Assembly: GCA_964455095.1 (NCBI GenBank) | Contig: CAYVUV010000023.1 | Span: 1-52,515, forward strand | Length of the DNA: 52,515 nt | Origin: CAYVUV01 sp964455095 | Lineage (GTDB): Bacteria; Desulfobacterota; Binatia; HRBIN30; CADEER01 | Direction of reading: 5' to 3' | Part shown: positions 1-8,282 of the stretch, piece by piece | How the letters are laid out: each line of letters opens with the position of its first letter | How positions within the stretch are numbered: position 1 is the first letter of the stretch | Made by a program: the position numbers and the translations under genes | The notes under the pieces: model-generated | The model's database searches: none | Seen by the model: only the letters and a program-made list of their open reading frames with translations | What the model was told of the DNA's origin: nothing

Positions 1-219
1 GTACAGCATCTCCACCTCGGCGCCTTCGAGAAACCATTCCATCGGTCGCCCCGTGTGGCGCGCGATGCGGAACAGCACCTCGGTCGATGGGATTCGGCCG
101 TTGAGGTAGTTGTAGACCGCCGACAGGCTGACGCCGATGTCGTAGGCGAATGCCTTCGGCTCGTCCGCCACCACCTGTCGCAAACGCTCTGACACCACCG
201 CCGCATTCAGCTCTTGCAT
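1..219 (-). CDS. XRE-type helix-turn-helix regulator (C-terminus cut by window edge)
   Basis: The first 73 codons of a DNA-binding regulator are visible, starting at an ATG with a very strong ribosome site (AAGGAGG about ten bases upstream). The segment FAYDIGVSLSAVYNYLNGR has the spacing of the helix-turn-helix of Cro/CI-like (XRE) repressors: a buried helix, a turn, then a recognition helix with SAVYNYLNG. The following 'IPSTEVLFRIARHTG' fits the fourth helix. The protein runs off the left edge, so it could be a small Cro-like repressor or carry a further sensing domain. A structured RNA element with an intrinsic terminator lies 115-260 bases upstream on the same strand and may be part of its leader. 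The target and ligand are unknown. Confidence 0.75.
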   Translation of the reverse strand, partial: MQELNAAVVSERLRQVVADEPKAFAYDIGVSLSAVYNYLNGRIPSTEVLFRIARHTGRPMEWFLEGAEVEMLY

Positions 220-333
220 CGTCCTTTCTCCTCCTTACGATTCGTTCATTCAGCATCTGCGCGTGTATCGCTCAGCTCCCTGCCGGCCGGTCAGGTTCGC
301 TCAGCCTTGACCCCCCGCGCCTGGAAAAGGGCC

Positions 334-372
334 AAAAAAAAGGGCCACCGGTCTCGCGTCCGGTGGCCCTTT
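334..372 (-). terminator. Intrinsic terminator, minus strand
   Basis: A 13-bp perfect stem (339-351 with 360-372, core GGGCCACCGG) with an eight-base loop is followed on the minus strand by a run of eight T (plus-strand A at 334-341). The plus-strand side lacks a T tract. It is therefore read as terminating leftward transcription ahead of the XRE-type gene. Confidence 0.8.
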
Positions 373-482
373 CTCCTGTGAGAGAATTTTCGTCTCTTAA
401 GGGGTTTTCCCCCTCACAGGACCACCGGACGCCTCGCCCGGGTTAATCTTCGTGGTGCGCGTTACCACCACTAGCGAACCCG
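334..482 (-). ncRNA. Structured RNA with competing terminator and antiterminator stems (unidentified)
   Basis: Read on the minus strand, the region folds as follows. First comes a hairpin with outer stem 477-482/439-444 and inner stem 464-468/452-456. Next is a three-way junction closed by CCTGTG/CACAGG (415-420 with 375-380) enclosing two hairpins, one of them GGGG-AAAA-CCCC. Last is a 13-bp intrinsic terminator (360-372 with 339-351) followed by eight U. Bases 422-432 can also pair perfectly over 11 bp with 356-366, which would disrupt the terminator. Mutually exclusive stems of this kind are typical of riboswitches and attenuators. It matches no aptamer I recognise; it could also be a free small RNA. 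The regulated gene would be the XRE-type regulator. Confidence 0.55.
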
Positions 483-564
483 AGCGGAACGATGCCGCGC
501 GCGCGGTCCAGGCCGCGTCACGGGCGCCGAAATGGCTCATCGTCTGATGTTGGAGTTTACGCAC
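397..564 (-). CDS. Possible 55-aa leader or small protein
   Basis: A GTG-started frame (in-frame ATG at 540) encodes 55 residues ending in GEASGGPVRGKTP. An AGGA lies nine bases before the GTG. Its last codons run through bases 422-432, the 5' arm of the antiterminator stem, and stop inside the three-way junction. A translating ribosome would therefore cover that arm and favour the terminator, as in translation-coupled attenuation. I recognise no family, and composition gives no independent proof of coding. It may be a chance frame inside an RNA gene. Confidence 0.25.
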   Translation of the reverse strand: MRKLQHQTMSHFGARDAAWTARAASFRSGSLVVVTRTTKINPGEASGGPVRGKTP

Positions 565-720
565 GGGTTTTGGTCCTGTGTCCTTGGTCGTGTTGTCTAC
601 GAAACGTCAGATCTCACATTCGGCAGAATCGCGCAAGAGTTTTGATCCCACGGTCGTGGAAGTCGTCGCGACTCGCCCCGTGTGCTACTGCTGCGGCTTG
701 TCATCGACGGGGGCGAAGCG

Positions 721-1821
721 ATGCGCAACGAGCAGTGTGTCGGGCTGATTTTCGGTGGGCGATCCGGGGAGCACGAGATCTCCATCCGCTCCGCCCGCGC
801 GGTGGTCGACACCATCGATCGCGGGCGCTTCGCGCTGACCCTGATCGGCATCGGACGCGACGGGCGCTGGCATCTGCACAGCGAAGAGAGCTTTGGGCGC
901 CTCACCGACGATGCCGGGGCCGGCGCCGCCGCAGAGGTCGTCCTGGCGCCGCGCGGCGGGTCGTACGGGCTGATCGATCTGGGCAATCCCGGGCGTGATC
1001 TGCCCCGACTTGACCTGGTCTTTCCCGTCCTGCACGGGCCTTTCGGCGAGGACGGGACGATCCAGGGACTGCTCGATATGCTCGGCGTGCCCTACGTCGG
1101 CGCCGGCGTGCTCGGCTCGGCCGTCGGCATGGACAAGGACGTTCAGAAGCGCCTGCTGCGCGAGGCGGGCTTCCCGGTGGTGCGCTTCGAGGTCTTCACG
1201 CAGCGCGCCTGGGACACAGACGCCGCGGCCATTCGCGCGCGCGTGCACGCCCTCGGCAGCCCGGTGTTCGTCAAACCGGCCAACCTCGGATCGTCAGTGG
1301 GCATCACCAAGGTCTCCGACCCGAACGCGCTCGACGCGGCCGTCATCGAAGCCCTGTCCTATGACCGCAAAGTCCTGGTCGAGGAGGGCATCGACGCGCG
1401 CGAGATCGAGTGCTCGGTGCTCGGCAACGATGCGCCGCGGGCGTCGATCGTCGGCGAGATCGCGCCGGAGGCCGACTTCTACTCCTATGCGGCCAAATAC
1501 AGCGCCCAGAGCCAGGCGCGGCTGCTGATCCCTGCGCCGATCTCCGCACCGGTGCAGGAGTCGGTGCGCGCGCTCGCCGTGCAAGTCTACGCCACGCTGG
1601 AGTGCGCCGGGATGGCGCGCGTCGACTTCCTGCTCGAGCGCGGGACCGACCGGGTGTACGTCAACGAGATCAACACGATACCGGGATTTACGTCGATCAG
1701 CATGTATCCGAAGCTGTGGGAGGCTTCGGGGTTGCCGTTCCGCGACCTGATCACCGAGTTGCTCGATCTGGCCTTCGAACGGCATCGCGCGCGGCAACAG
1801 CTGCGCGGCGGGCAACGCTGA
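721..1821 (+). CDS. ddl: D-alanine--D-alanine ligase
   Basis: This ATP-grasp enzyme joins two D-alanines for the peptidoglycan stem peptide in the cytoplasm. The N-terminus shows the Ddl signature GLIFGGRSGEHEISIRSA. The ATP-grasp lid and substrate loop are visible in the middle (VFVKPANLGSSVGITKV). The C-terminal metal/product site reads ARVDFLLE followed by VYVNEINTIPGFTSISMYPK. The 366 residues are normal for the family. I chose the ATG at 721 because the protein begins just before the conserved glycine-rich motif; a GTG at 682 would add 13 unconserved residues. The gene stands alone and points away from the XRE-type gene. Confidence 0.95.
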   Translation: MRNEQCVGLIFGGRSGEHEISIRSARAVVDTIDRGRFALTLIGIGRDGRWHLHSEESFGRLTDDAGAGAAAEVVLAPRGGSYGLIDLGNPGRDLPRLDLVFPVLHGPFGEDGTIQGLLDMLGVPYVGAGVLGSAVGMDKDVQKRLLREAGFPVVRFEVFTQRAWDTDAAAIRARVHALGSPVFVKPANLGSSVGITKVSDPNALDAAVIEALSYDRKVLVEEGIDAREIECSVLGNDAPRASIVGEIAPEADFYSYAAKYSAQSQARLLIPAPISAPVQESVRALAVQVYATLECAGMARVDFLLERGTDRVYVNEINTIPGFTSISMYPKLWEASGLPFRDLITELLDLAFERHRARQQLRGGQR

Positions 1822-1871
1822 GGCACCGGCACCGCCCCAGCGGGCGGCGCCGATTCACAGCCGGAAACGAG

Positions 1872-2147
1872 TTAGAAGCGCTCGCCGAGACGGCGATACG
1901 TGCCCTCTTCTTCCAGCGAATGATAGCCGAAGAAGGCGTCCAGATAGGGGCGCGAGATGATGTAATGGAACGGGCGGCCGACCAGCCATTCGATCGCAAA
2001 CCCCACCGGATGGGCAGCGTAGTAGGCGAGGCGCAGCGGGTGCATCATGCCGTCCTCGTACTTGTCGGGCTCGGAGCTGGCGCGGGCACTGCCGCTGCCC
2101 ATCACCACCGCACACGCGATTGCCGCCGCGATCAATATTCGCTTCAT
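1872..2147 (-). CDS. Small exported protein of unknown function (91 aa)
   Basis: It begins MKRILIAAAIACAVV and has a signal-peptide pattern with a likely cleavage after residues 21-23 (SARA). The mature part is about 68 residues and ends with an aromatic, basic segment (VGRPFHYIISRPYLDAFFGY). The ATG is preceded by GAGGAGGAACGCTC, an excellent ribosome site, which fixes the start and supports real expression. No lipobox cysteine follows the hydrophobic stretch, so a soluble periplasmic fate is likelier than a lipoprotein. I do not recognise a named family. It lies 59 bases downstream of pgeF on the same strand and could be co-transcribed. Confidence 0.7.
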   Translation of the reverse strand: MKRILIAAAIACAVVMGSGSARASSEPDKYEDGMMHPLRLAYYAAHPVGFAIEWLVGRPFHYIISRPYLDAFFGYHSLEEEGTYRRLGERF

Positions 2148-2206
2148 GAGCGTTCCTCCTCGGACCTGCAATCTACCAGTCCCCTGGCGCTGCCACAACG
2201 TCGATC

Positions 2207-2995
2207 TCAGGTCCAGGCGATCACGCTGAGCTGACGGCCGGTGCGCCCACCTGAGCGGCGGTGCGAGAACAACTCGTCGCTGGCGCATGCCGTGCACGGC
2301 CCGACGTCGACGATGCCCTCGGATCGAACCCCCGCGGCGATCAGAATCTCCCGGTTGGCGCGCCGCAAGTCGAGCTGACCGCGCCCCCCCGCAGGCTGCC
2401 ACGCGTCTCGCATGGCTGAACCCCAGCGGCCGCAGAAAGCCGCGCCGATCTCGGCTTCCACTTCGTAGCAGCAGCCGCCGATCGAGGGCCCCAGAGCGGC
2501 GAGCCAGTCGCCGGGATCGACCCCACAGGCGGTGCGACCCGCCTCGACCGCAGCTGCCGCGATGCCGGCCAGCGTGCCGCGCCAACCGGCGTGTACGGCG
2601 GCCACGACCCCGGCAGCAGGCGATACCATGAGGATCGGCACGCAATCGGCCGTCAGCACCGCCAGACCGAGGCCCGGCCGCGCGCTGATCAGGCCATCGG
2701 CTTCCCCGACGTCCGTCTCGCCGGTCGTCACGTGGGCGACGCGATCACCGTGTACCTGCTGCATGCGGACGATAGCCACGCCCGGCAGCGTTTCGGCCAC
2801 GGTCGCCCAATTGGCGCTGACGCACTCCGCGTCGTCGCCGACCCGCGCCGACAGGTTGAGTGAAGCAAACGGCCCCTGGCTGACGCCGCCGCTGCGGCCG
2901 AAGAATCCGTGCCGCAAGCCCTCGATGGCCGCCCAGGCCGGGGCGCGCAGATGCGGCACGGGCCCAATCGTGCGCCCTGCGTCTCCTGCCGCCAC
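2207..2995 (-). CDS. pgeF: YfiH/LACC1-type purine nucleoside phosphorylase-oxidase
   Basis: A 262-residue member of the multicopper-polyphenol-oxidase (YfiH/PgeF, DUF152) family. Family marks in order: HGFFGRSGGVS near residue 30, MQQVHGDRVAHV, the metal-binding LTADCVPILM, AAVHAGWRGTLAGI and LGPSIGGCCYEV. The His and Cys residues in QVHG, TADC and HAGW form the zinc site of this family. Members act on purine nucleosides and in E. coli protect against peptidoglycan editing errors. The GTG start has AGGA eight bases upstream and lies seven bases after the stop of the preceding 67-aa gene, so the two are probably co-transcribed. Confidence 0.9.
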   Translation of the reverse strand: MAAGDAGRTIGPVPHLRAPAWAAIEGLRHGFFGRSGGVSQGPFASLNLSARVGDDAECVSANWATVAETLPGVAIVRMQQVHGDRVAHVTTGETDVGEADGLISARPGLGLAVLTADCVPILMVSPAAGVVAAVHAGWRGTLAGIAAAAVEAGRTACGVDPGDWLAALGPSIGGCCYEVEAEIGAAFCGRWGSAMRDAWQPAGGRGQLDLRRANREILIAAGVRSEGIVDVGPCTACASDELFSHRRSGGRTGRQLSVIAWT

Positions 2996-3001
2996 GCGGG
3001 G

Positions 3002-3205
3002 TCAGTCCTTTTCGCGCGGCTTCTCTGCCAGGGGCTCACCCTTCGGTCCGCTGCGCTTGTGCCCGTGCTTGCCGATCGTCGCCATCGTATCCGGGTTGAC
3101 CCACGGCACCCCGTACACACAGGGCTTGGCCTGGCCGTCCTCGTCGATCTTTTCGTAGCTCGGAAACCCCTGCCGGGAGAAGTTCGTCACCATCCGCTTC
3201 GCCAT
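3002..3205 (-). CDS. Small hydrophilic protein of unknown function (67 aa)
   Basis: The frame gives a charged 67-residue protein starting MAKRMVTNFSRQGFPSY, with a tryptophan/proline patch (YGVPWVNPDTMATIG) and a Lys/Pro-rich tail. There is no membrane segment, signal or cysteine pair. The ATG follows GGAG twelve bases upstream. The frame stays open further upstream to 3382, but that extension would overlap the ileS promoter and reads as low-complexity, so I prefer 3205. It sits directly ahead of pgeF and diverges from ileS. Function unknown. Confidence 0.55.
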   Translation of the reverse strand: MAKRMVTNFSRQGFPSYEKIDEDGQAKPCVYGVPWVNPDTMATIGKHGHKRSGPKGEPLAEKPREKD

Positions 3206-3283
3206 GCGCTGCTGCTCTCCAAATTGAGTGTGGGTCGATGCTATCGAAACCCGCCCGCGGTTGCCACTGTGCCCGCCGTTGAA

Positions 3284-3312
3284 TTGAACTGGCGGAACCG
3301 GACTGCTATGAG
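3284..3312 (+). promoter_or_regulatory. Sigma-70-type promoter of ileS-lspA
   Basis: TTGAAC (3284-3289), a 17-base spacer and TATGAG (3307-3312) lie about 95 bases ahead of the ileS start. No T-box features (specifier loop, tRNA-acceptor bulge) are visible in the short leader. Confidence 0.5.
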
Positions 3313-3407
3313 ACGCCTGCTTTTCCGGACCCTGCGGCCGCGCAAAGATTCTCTCGTCGACCCACGCGGCGGCGGCCTGCACCCCGGACTTCGCCCCGCA
3401 CGCGCCT

Positions 3408-6215
3408 ATGGACTACAAGCAGACGCTCAACCTCCCCAAAACCGACTTCCCGATGCGCGGCAACCTGCCGGTGCGGGAGCCGGAAATCCTGGCGCGCTGG
3501 AAACAGGAAGGGCTGTACGAGCATCTGCTCGCGCACACCGCGGGCGGCGAGCCTTACGTGCTGCACGACGGGCCGCCGTACGCCAACGGCAACGTCCACC
3601 TCGGCACCGCGCTGAACAAGATCATCAAGGACGTCATCGTCAAGCGCCAGCTCATGGCCGGACGGCACGCGCCGTACGTCCCCGGCTGGGACTGTCACGG
3701 CATGCCGATCGAGCACCAGGTGCTGCGCGAGCTGGGCGCCGCGGCGCGCGATATGTCGCAGCTCGAGATCCGCCGCCGCTGCCGCGCCTACGCGGAGAAG
3801 TTCTACCAGATTCAGCGCGAGCAGTTTCAGCGGCTCGGTGTGCTCGGCGCCTGGGATCGGCCATACCTCAGCATGTCGCCGGAGTACGAAGCTGGCATCG
3901 TGCGCATGTTCCGCAAGTTGGTCGAGGGGGGCTTCATCTACCGCGGCCTGCGCCCGGTCCATTGGTGCTCGGTGTGCTCGACCGCGCTGGCGGAAGCGGA
4001 GGTCGAGTACAGCGACCACACCTCGCCGTCGATCTACGTGCGCTTTCGCTTCAGCGGCACGCCCGAGCAGGCGCGGACCTTGGCGACCAGGGACGGCGAC
4101 CGGGAAGAGCTCGGCGCGGCGGCCGACCGGCTGTCCGCGGTGATCTGGACCACCACACCGTGGACGCTGCCGGCCAACCTGGCCGTGTGCCTGAACCCAC
4201 ACCTCGACTATGTCGCCCTGCACGTCGGCGACGAGTACGTCATCGTCGCGGCGCGCCTGGTCGATGCCTTCCTCGCTGCCACCGGCCTGGGACCCGAGAT
4301 CAAGCGCCTGCCTGTCGACCTCGCGCCGCTCGATGGCGCCGACGTCTTCCGCCATCCGCTCTTTGACCGCTCCTCGCGCCTGGTCTTCGAGAGTCACGTC
4401 ACGGCCGACACCGGCACCGGCTGCGTGCACACCGCGCCGGGGCACGGCTACGAGGACTTTCAAGTCGGGCAGAAGTACGACCTGCCCGTGCTGACGCCGG
4501 TCGACGCGCACGGCCGCTTTACCGCCGAAGCCGGACCGTATGTCGGGCTGGAAGTCTTCGCAGCCAACCCGCGGGTCGTCGAAGATTTGCGCGCCAGCGG
4601 AGCGCTGGTGCACAGCGAGCCACTGTCGCACTCCTACCCGCACTGCTGGCGCTCCAAGAACCCGCTCATCTTCCGCGCCACCGAGCAGTGGTTTCTGCGC
4701 ATCGACCACGCGGCGCTGCGCAGCACGGCCCTGGCCGAGATCGATCGCGTCGCCTGGGTGCCGCGCTGGGGTCACGACCGCATCTTCCACATGATGGAGA
4801 CCCGCCCCGACTGGTGCCTGTCGCGCCAACGCGCCTGGGGCGTGCCGATCCCCGCCTTTCGCTGCCGCGGCTGCGGCCGCTACCACGCCGAGCCCGACGT
4901 CATCCGGCATGTCGAAGCGGTCTTCGCCGAGCACGGCTCCGACGCGTGGTACGAGCTCGAGCCGGCGCAGCTCATGCCGGCCGGTTATCGCTGCGAATGC
5001 GGCGGTGAAGCGTTCGATACGGACAACAATATTCTCGACGTCTGGTTCGATGCCGCTTGCTCGCACGAGATCGTGCTGCGCGAGGGCGGCCTGGGCTGGC
5101 CCGCCGACCTCTACGTCGAAGCCGTCGACCAGCACCGCGGCTGGTTTCAGGTCTCGTTGATCACCAGCGTCGCGACCGAGCACGCCGCGCCGTTCCGCAG
5201 CGTCCTGACGCACGGCCTGATCCTCGACGAAGGCGCGAAGAAGATGTCCAAATCGTTGGGCAACGTCGTCTCGCCCGACGAGATCATCGCCAAGCACGGC
5301 GCCGACATCCTGCGCCTGCTGTTTACCTCGGTCGATTTCACCGCCGACACCTGTTTCTCGCAGAACCTCGTCACGCCGCTACTCGAATCGTACCGCAAGA
5401 TCCGCAACACCTGCCGGTTCCTGCTCGGCAACCTGTCCGATTTCAACCCCGCACAGCACGCCGTGCCGGTGGCGGCGCTGCCCGAGCTCGACCGCTGGAT
5501 TCTGCACCGCGGGCAGCGGTTGCTGGCGCGAGCGCTCGAAGGCTACGACCAGTTCGCCTTCCATCACGTCGTGCAGGGGCTGGTGAATTTCTGCGCCGTC
5601 GATCTCAGCGCGCTGTACCTGGACATCGCCAAGGACCGCCTCTACTGCTCGACCGCGGCCGATGCTGGGCGGCGCGCCGCGCAGACGGCGCTGTGGCGCA
5701 CGCTCGATCTGCTGACCCGCCTGATGGCGCCGATTCTGTCCTACACGGCCGACGAGATCTGGTCGTACGTCCCCGGCGACAAGCCCGCCAGCGTGTTCGA
5801 GGCCGGTCTGCCGGCCGTCGACGGCGCGCTGGTCGACGATGGGCTGGCCGCGAAATGGGAGCGGCTACTGGCCGCCCGCACGGCGGTGACCAAAGCGCTC
5901 GAGACGGCGCGGCAGCAGGGCGCGATCGGGCACTCGCTCGACGCGCGCGTGCGTCTAGCGGGCAACGACGGCTTGCACCCGCTGTTGGAAGAGCAGCGCG
6001 AGCTCCTGCCGGCGCTGTTCATCGTCTCGCAGGTGGAGCTCGCGGCGGACCTCGACGCACAGTACACCAGCCCCCTGGCAGCGGACATTCGCGTTGCCAT
6101 CGAGTCGGCGCGCGGCGCCAAGTGCGAGCGCTGCTGGAACTACCGCGAAGATGTCGGCGGCAACGCCGAGCATCCCGGTTTGTGCGGTCGCTGCGCCACG
6201 GCCGTTCAGCCTTAG
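3408..6215 (+). CDS. ileS: Isoleucyl-tRNA synthetase
   Basis: Class I aminoacyl-tRNA synthetase of 935 residues, a normal length. The ATP-binding HIGH-type motif is HLGT at residues 64-67 within PYANGNVHLGTALNK. The editing (CP1) domain has the conserved WTTTPWTLPANLA. The KMSKS loop is exact at residues 612-616. The C-terminus carries a zinc ribbon (CERCWNYR followed by CGRC), as in the bacterial-type IleRS. It charges tRNA-Ile in the cytoplasm. lspA starts two bases after its stop, a common ileS-lspA pairing. Large open frames on the opposite strand are shadows of its GC-rich codon use. Confidence 0.97.
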   Translation: MDYKQTLNLPKTDFPMRGNLPVREPEILARWKQEGLYEHLLAHTAGGEPYVLHDGPPYANGNVHLGTALNKIIKDVIVKRQLMAGRHAPYVPGWDCHGMPIEHQVLRELGAAARDMSQLEIRRRCRAYAEKFYQIQREQFQRLGVLGAWDRPYLSMSPEYEAGIVRMFRKLVEGGFIYRGLRPVHWCSVCSTALAEAEVEYSDHTSPSIYVRFRFSGTPEQARTLATRDGDREELGAAADRLSAVIWTTTPWTLPANLAVCLNPHLDYVALHVGDEYVIVAARLVDAFLAATGLGPEIKRLPVDLAPLDGADVFRHPLFDRSSRLVFESHVTADTGTGCVHTAPGHGYEDFQVGQKYDLPVLTPVDAHGRFTAEAGPYVGLEVFAANPRVVEDLRASGALVHSEPLSHSYPHCWRSKNPLIFRATEQWFLRIDHAALRSTALAEIDRVAWVPRWGHDRIFHMMETRPDWCLSRQRAWGVPIPAFRCRGCGRYHAEPDVIRHVEAVFAEHGSDAWYELEPAQLMPAGYRCECGGEAFDTDNNILDVWFDAACSHEIVLREGGLGWPADLYVEAVDQHRGWFQVSLITSVATEHAAPFRSVLTHGLILDEGAKKMSKSLGNVVSPDEIIAKHGADILRLLFTSVDFTADTCFSQNLVTPLLESYRKIRNTCRFLLGNLSDFNPAQHAVPVAALPELDRWILHRGQRLLARALEGYDQFAFHHVVQGLVNFCAVDLSALYLDIAKDRLYCSTAADAGRRAAQTALWRTLDLLTRLMAPILSYTADEIWSYVPGDKPASVFEAGLPAVDGALVDDGLAAKWERLLAARTAVTKALETARQQGAIGHSLDARVRLAGNDGLHPLLEEQRELLPALFIVSQVELAADLDAQYTSPLAADIRVAIESARGAKCERCWNYREDVGGNAEHPGLCGRCATAVQP

Positions 6216-6216
6216 C

Positions 6217-6726
6217 ATGCACAAGCACACCTTCGTGATCGCCATCGCCGCCGGCGTCGTCGCGCTGGATCAGCTCACCAAGTGGTCTGTGCGCCAGTCG
6301 ATCGCACTCTACGAATCGGTGCCGGTGATCGACTCGTTCTTCCACCTCACGCACGTGCGCAACTCCGGCGGCGCGTTCAGTCTCATGGCCGGTGCCAGCG
6401 AGGCAGTCCGCGTGCCCTTCTTTCTCGCTGCCGCGACGCTGGCCATCGTCGCCTTGGTCTACTTCGTGCGCCAGATCCCCGCCCAACAGCGCTGGCTGCT
6501 GTTTGCCATCGCCGGCGTCCTGGGCGGTGCGATCGGCAACTTGATCGACCGGGTCATGCTCGGTCAGGTCACCGACTTCCTCGACGTGTTCTGGCGCGGC
6601 TACCACTGGCCGGCGTTCAACGTCGCCGACATGTTCATCAGCATCGGCGTCAGCATTCTGCTGATCCACTCGCTGTTCGCTCCGTCGAGCGACGCCGAGA
6701 CCGGCACGCGGCCCGCAGAGATCTAA
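6217..6726 (+). CDS. lspA: Lipoprotein signal peptidase (signal peptidase II)
   Basis: An inner-membrane aspartyl protease that removes signal peptides from prolipoproteins. The 169 residues have four membrane segments. Signature motifs: DQLTKW at residues 18-23, RNSGGAFS near 48-55, GNLIDRV near 107-113. The two catalytic aspartates correspond to D120 (TDFLD) and D138 (FNVADMF). The ATG at 6217 lies right after the ileS stop; longer in-frame versions would run inside ileS and are discarded. Substrates in this window include the lipoprotein at 23405. Transcription ends against the glnA operon at a shared hairpin. Confidence 0.95.
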   Translation: MHKHTFVIAIAAGVVALDQLTKWSVRQSIALYESVPVIDSFFHLTHVRNSGGAFSLMAGASEAVRVPFFLAAATLAIVALVYFVRQIPAQQRWLLFAIAGVLGGAIGNLIDRVMLGQVTDFLDVFWRGYHWPAFNVADMFISIGVSILLIHSLFAPSSDAETGTRPAEI

Positions 6727-6760
6727 AAGAAAAAGGGCCGGTGCGCATGCGCACCGGCCC
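6725..6760 (-). terminator. Intrinsic terminator of the amtB-glnB-glnA operon
   Basis: An 11-bp perfect stem (6735-6745 with 6750-6760, loop CATG) is followed on the minus strand by TTTTTCTTTT (plus-strand A-rich 6725-6734, overlapping the lspA stop). It sits 31 bases after the glnA stop. It may also slow plus-strand transcription from lspA, though no T tract is present on that side. Confidence 0.85.
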
Positions 6761-6790
6761 CATTCTCATCCCCGCGTCGGCGCGGAGTTC

Positions 6791-8203
6791 CTAGCAGTCG
6801 TAGTAGAGTGCGAACTCGTACGGATGCGGGCGCAAGCGGATCGCCGACACCTCGTTCGCCATCTTGTAATCGATCCACGTCTCGATGACATCCTCGGTGA
6901 AGACGTCGCCCTTGAGCAGGAACGCGTGGTCATTGCGCAGGTTCTCCAGCGCCTTGTCCAGCGATGCCGGCATCGAGGGCACGCCCTTCAGCTCCTCGGG
7001 CGTAAGCGAGTAGATATCCTTGTCGAGCGGATCTCCGGCCGAGAGGCGGTTCTCGATGCCGTCGAGCCCCGCCATCAGCATGGCGGCGAAGGCCATGTAG
7101 CCATTGCAGGCCGGGTCGGGGAAACGCACCTCGATGCGCTTGGCCTTCGGGCTCGGCGAGTACATCGGGATGCGGATGGCCGCGGAGCGGTTGCGGCTCG
7201 AGTAGGCGAGATTGACCGGCGCCTCGAAACCCGGCACCAGGCGGCGGTAGCTGTTGTTGGTCGGGTTGGTGAACGCCGCCAGCGCCGGCGCGTGCTTGAG
7301 GATGCCGCCGATGTAGTGCATCGCCAGCTCGCTCATGCCGCCGTACCCGTTGCCGGCGAACAGCGGCTTGTCGCCCTTCCAGATGCTCTGATGCGTGTGC
7401 ATGCCGCTGCCGTTGTCACCGAAAATCGGCTTGGGCATAAACGTCGCGGTCTTGCCGTTGCGGCGGGCGACGTTCTTGACGATGTACTTGAACCACATCA
7501 GCGTGTCGGCCATCTTCACCAGCGGCGAGAACAGCACGTCGATCTCGGCCTGACCGGCCGTGGCGACCTCGTGATGCTGCTTCTCGACCACGATGCCGAT
7601 GCTCTCCATGACGTTCACCATCTCCTGGCGAATGTCCTGCATCGAATCGGTGGGCGGAACCGGGAAGTAGCCTTCCTTGTAGCGCGGCTTGTAGCCCAGG
7701 TTCGGCTTCTCGTCGCGCCCGACGTTCCACGCGCCTTCGCCCGAATCGATGAAGTAGTACCCCGAGTGCTGGTTCTGGTCGAACCGCACGTCGTCGAGCA
7801 CGAAGAACTCGGGCTCCGGGCCGAAGTACGCCGTGTCGCCGATGCCGGTCGACTTGAGGTACGTCTCGGCCTTGCGCGCGATGTTGCGCGGGTCGCGCGA
7901 GTATTCCTCTTTGGTGATCGGGTCGACGATGTTGCAGATCAGGCTGAGCGTCACATCCTTGGTGAACGGATCCAGCACGGTCGTCGACGGATCGGGGATC
8001 ACCAGCATGTCCGAGGCGTGAATCGGCTGCCAGCCGCGAATCGACGACCCGTCGAAGCCGAGGCCCTCGTCGAACAGCGACTCCTTCATCTCGCTCATCG
8101 GCACCGTGAAATGTTGCCAGATGCCGAGAAAATCCAGGAACTTGAGATCGACGCAGACCGCCTTCTTGTCCTTGGCGAACTTGACTGCCTCTTTTGGCGT
8201 CAT
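6791..8203 (-). CDS. glnA: Glutamine synthetase, type I
   Basis: GS-I makes glutamine from glutamate, ammonia and ATP. The 470 residues match the family length. Visible marks include the N-terminal beta-grasp region (VDLKFLDFLGIWQHFTVP), FDGSSIRGW, the metal-site segment GPEPEFFV, NGSGMHTHQSIWK, and KRIEVRFPDPACNGY. The adenylylation tyrosine is at Y398 (DKDIYSLTPEE), equivalent to Y397 of the enterobacterial enzyme, so control by adenylylation is likely. The ATG is preceded by GGGAGG at ten bases. Third gene of amtB-glnB-glnA. Confidence 0.97.
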   Translation of the reverse strand: MTPKEAVKFAKDKKAVCVDLKFLDFLGIWQHFTVPMSEMKESLFDEGLGFDGSSIRGWQPIHASDMLVIPDPSTTVLDPFTKDVTLSLICNIVDPITKEEYSRDPRNIARKAETYLKSTGIGDTAYFGPEPEFFVLDDVRFDQNQHSGYYFIDSGEGAWNVGRDEKPNLGYKPRYKEGYFPVPPTDSMQDIRQEMVNVMESIGIVVEKQHHEVATAGQAEIDVLFSPLVKMADTLMWFKYIVKNVARRNGKTATFMPKPIFGDNGSGMHTHQSIWKGDKPLFAGNGYGGMSELAMHYIGGILKHAPALAAFTNPTNNSYRRLVPGFEAPVNLAYSSRNRSAAIRIPMYSPSPKAKRIEVRFPDPACNGYMAFAAMLMAGLDGIENRLSAGDPLDKDIYSLTPEELKGVPSMPASLDKALENLRNDHAFLLKGDVFTEDVIETWIDYKMANEVSAIRLRPHPYEFALYYDC

Positions 8204-8282
8204 TCGGATTGAACCTCCCTGTCGTGTATTGGCTCCCCAGCCGGGGGAGCTGGTTGCAACTATCTCGAGGTGGGACAGCCGA

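Larger units (their letters stand above)
220..720. other. 500-base region without a convincing protein gene
   Basis: This gap between the divergent XRE-type gene and ddl holds the structured RNA element at 334-482 and one short minus-strand reading frame (564 to 397), both listed separately. Bases 220-333 carry only the ribosome site of the XRE-type gene and a weak promoter-like stretch (CTGACC, 18 bases, GATACA on the minus strand). Bases 570-720 must contain the ddl promoter, but I see no convincing -35/-10 pair there. Confidence 0.6.

Noticed and set aside
373..482. Known riboswitch or 6S/SRP/tmRNA/RNase P RNA in the upstream region
   Set aside because: Key signatures of these RNAs (for example the SRP GGAA tetraloop region, RNase P core and glycine or cobalamin aptamer boxes) are not present.
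3206..3407. T-box leader for ileS
   Set aside because: No specifier stem, T-box sequence or terminator/antiterminator pair is visible in the leader.
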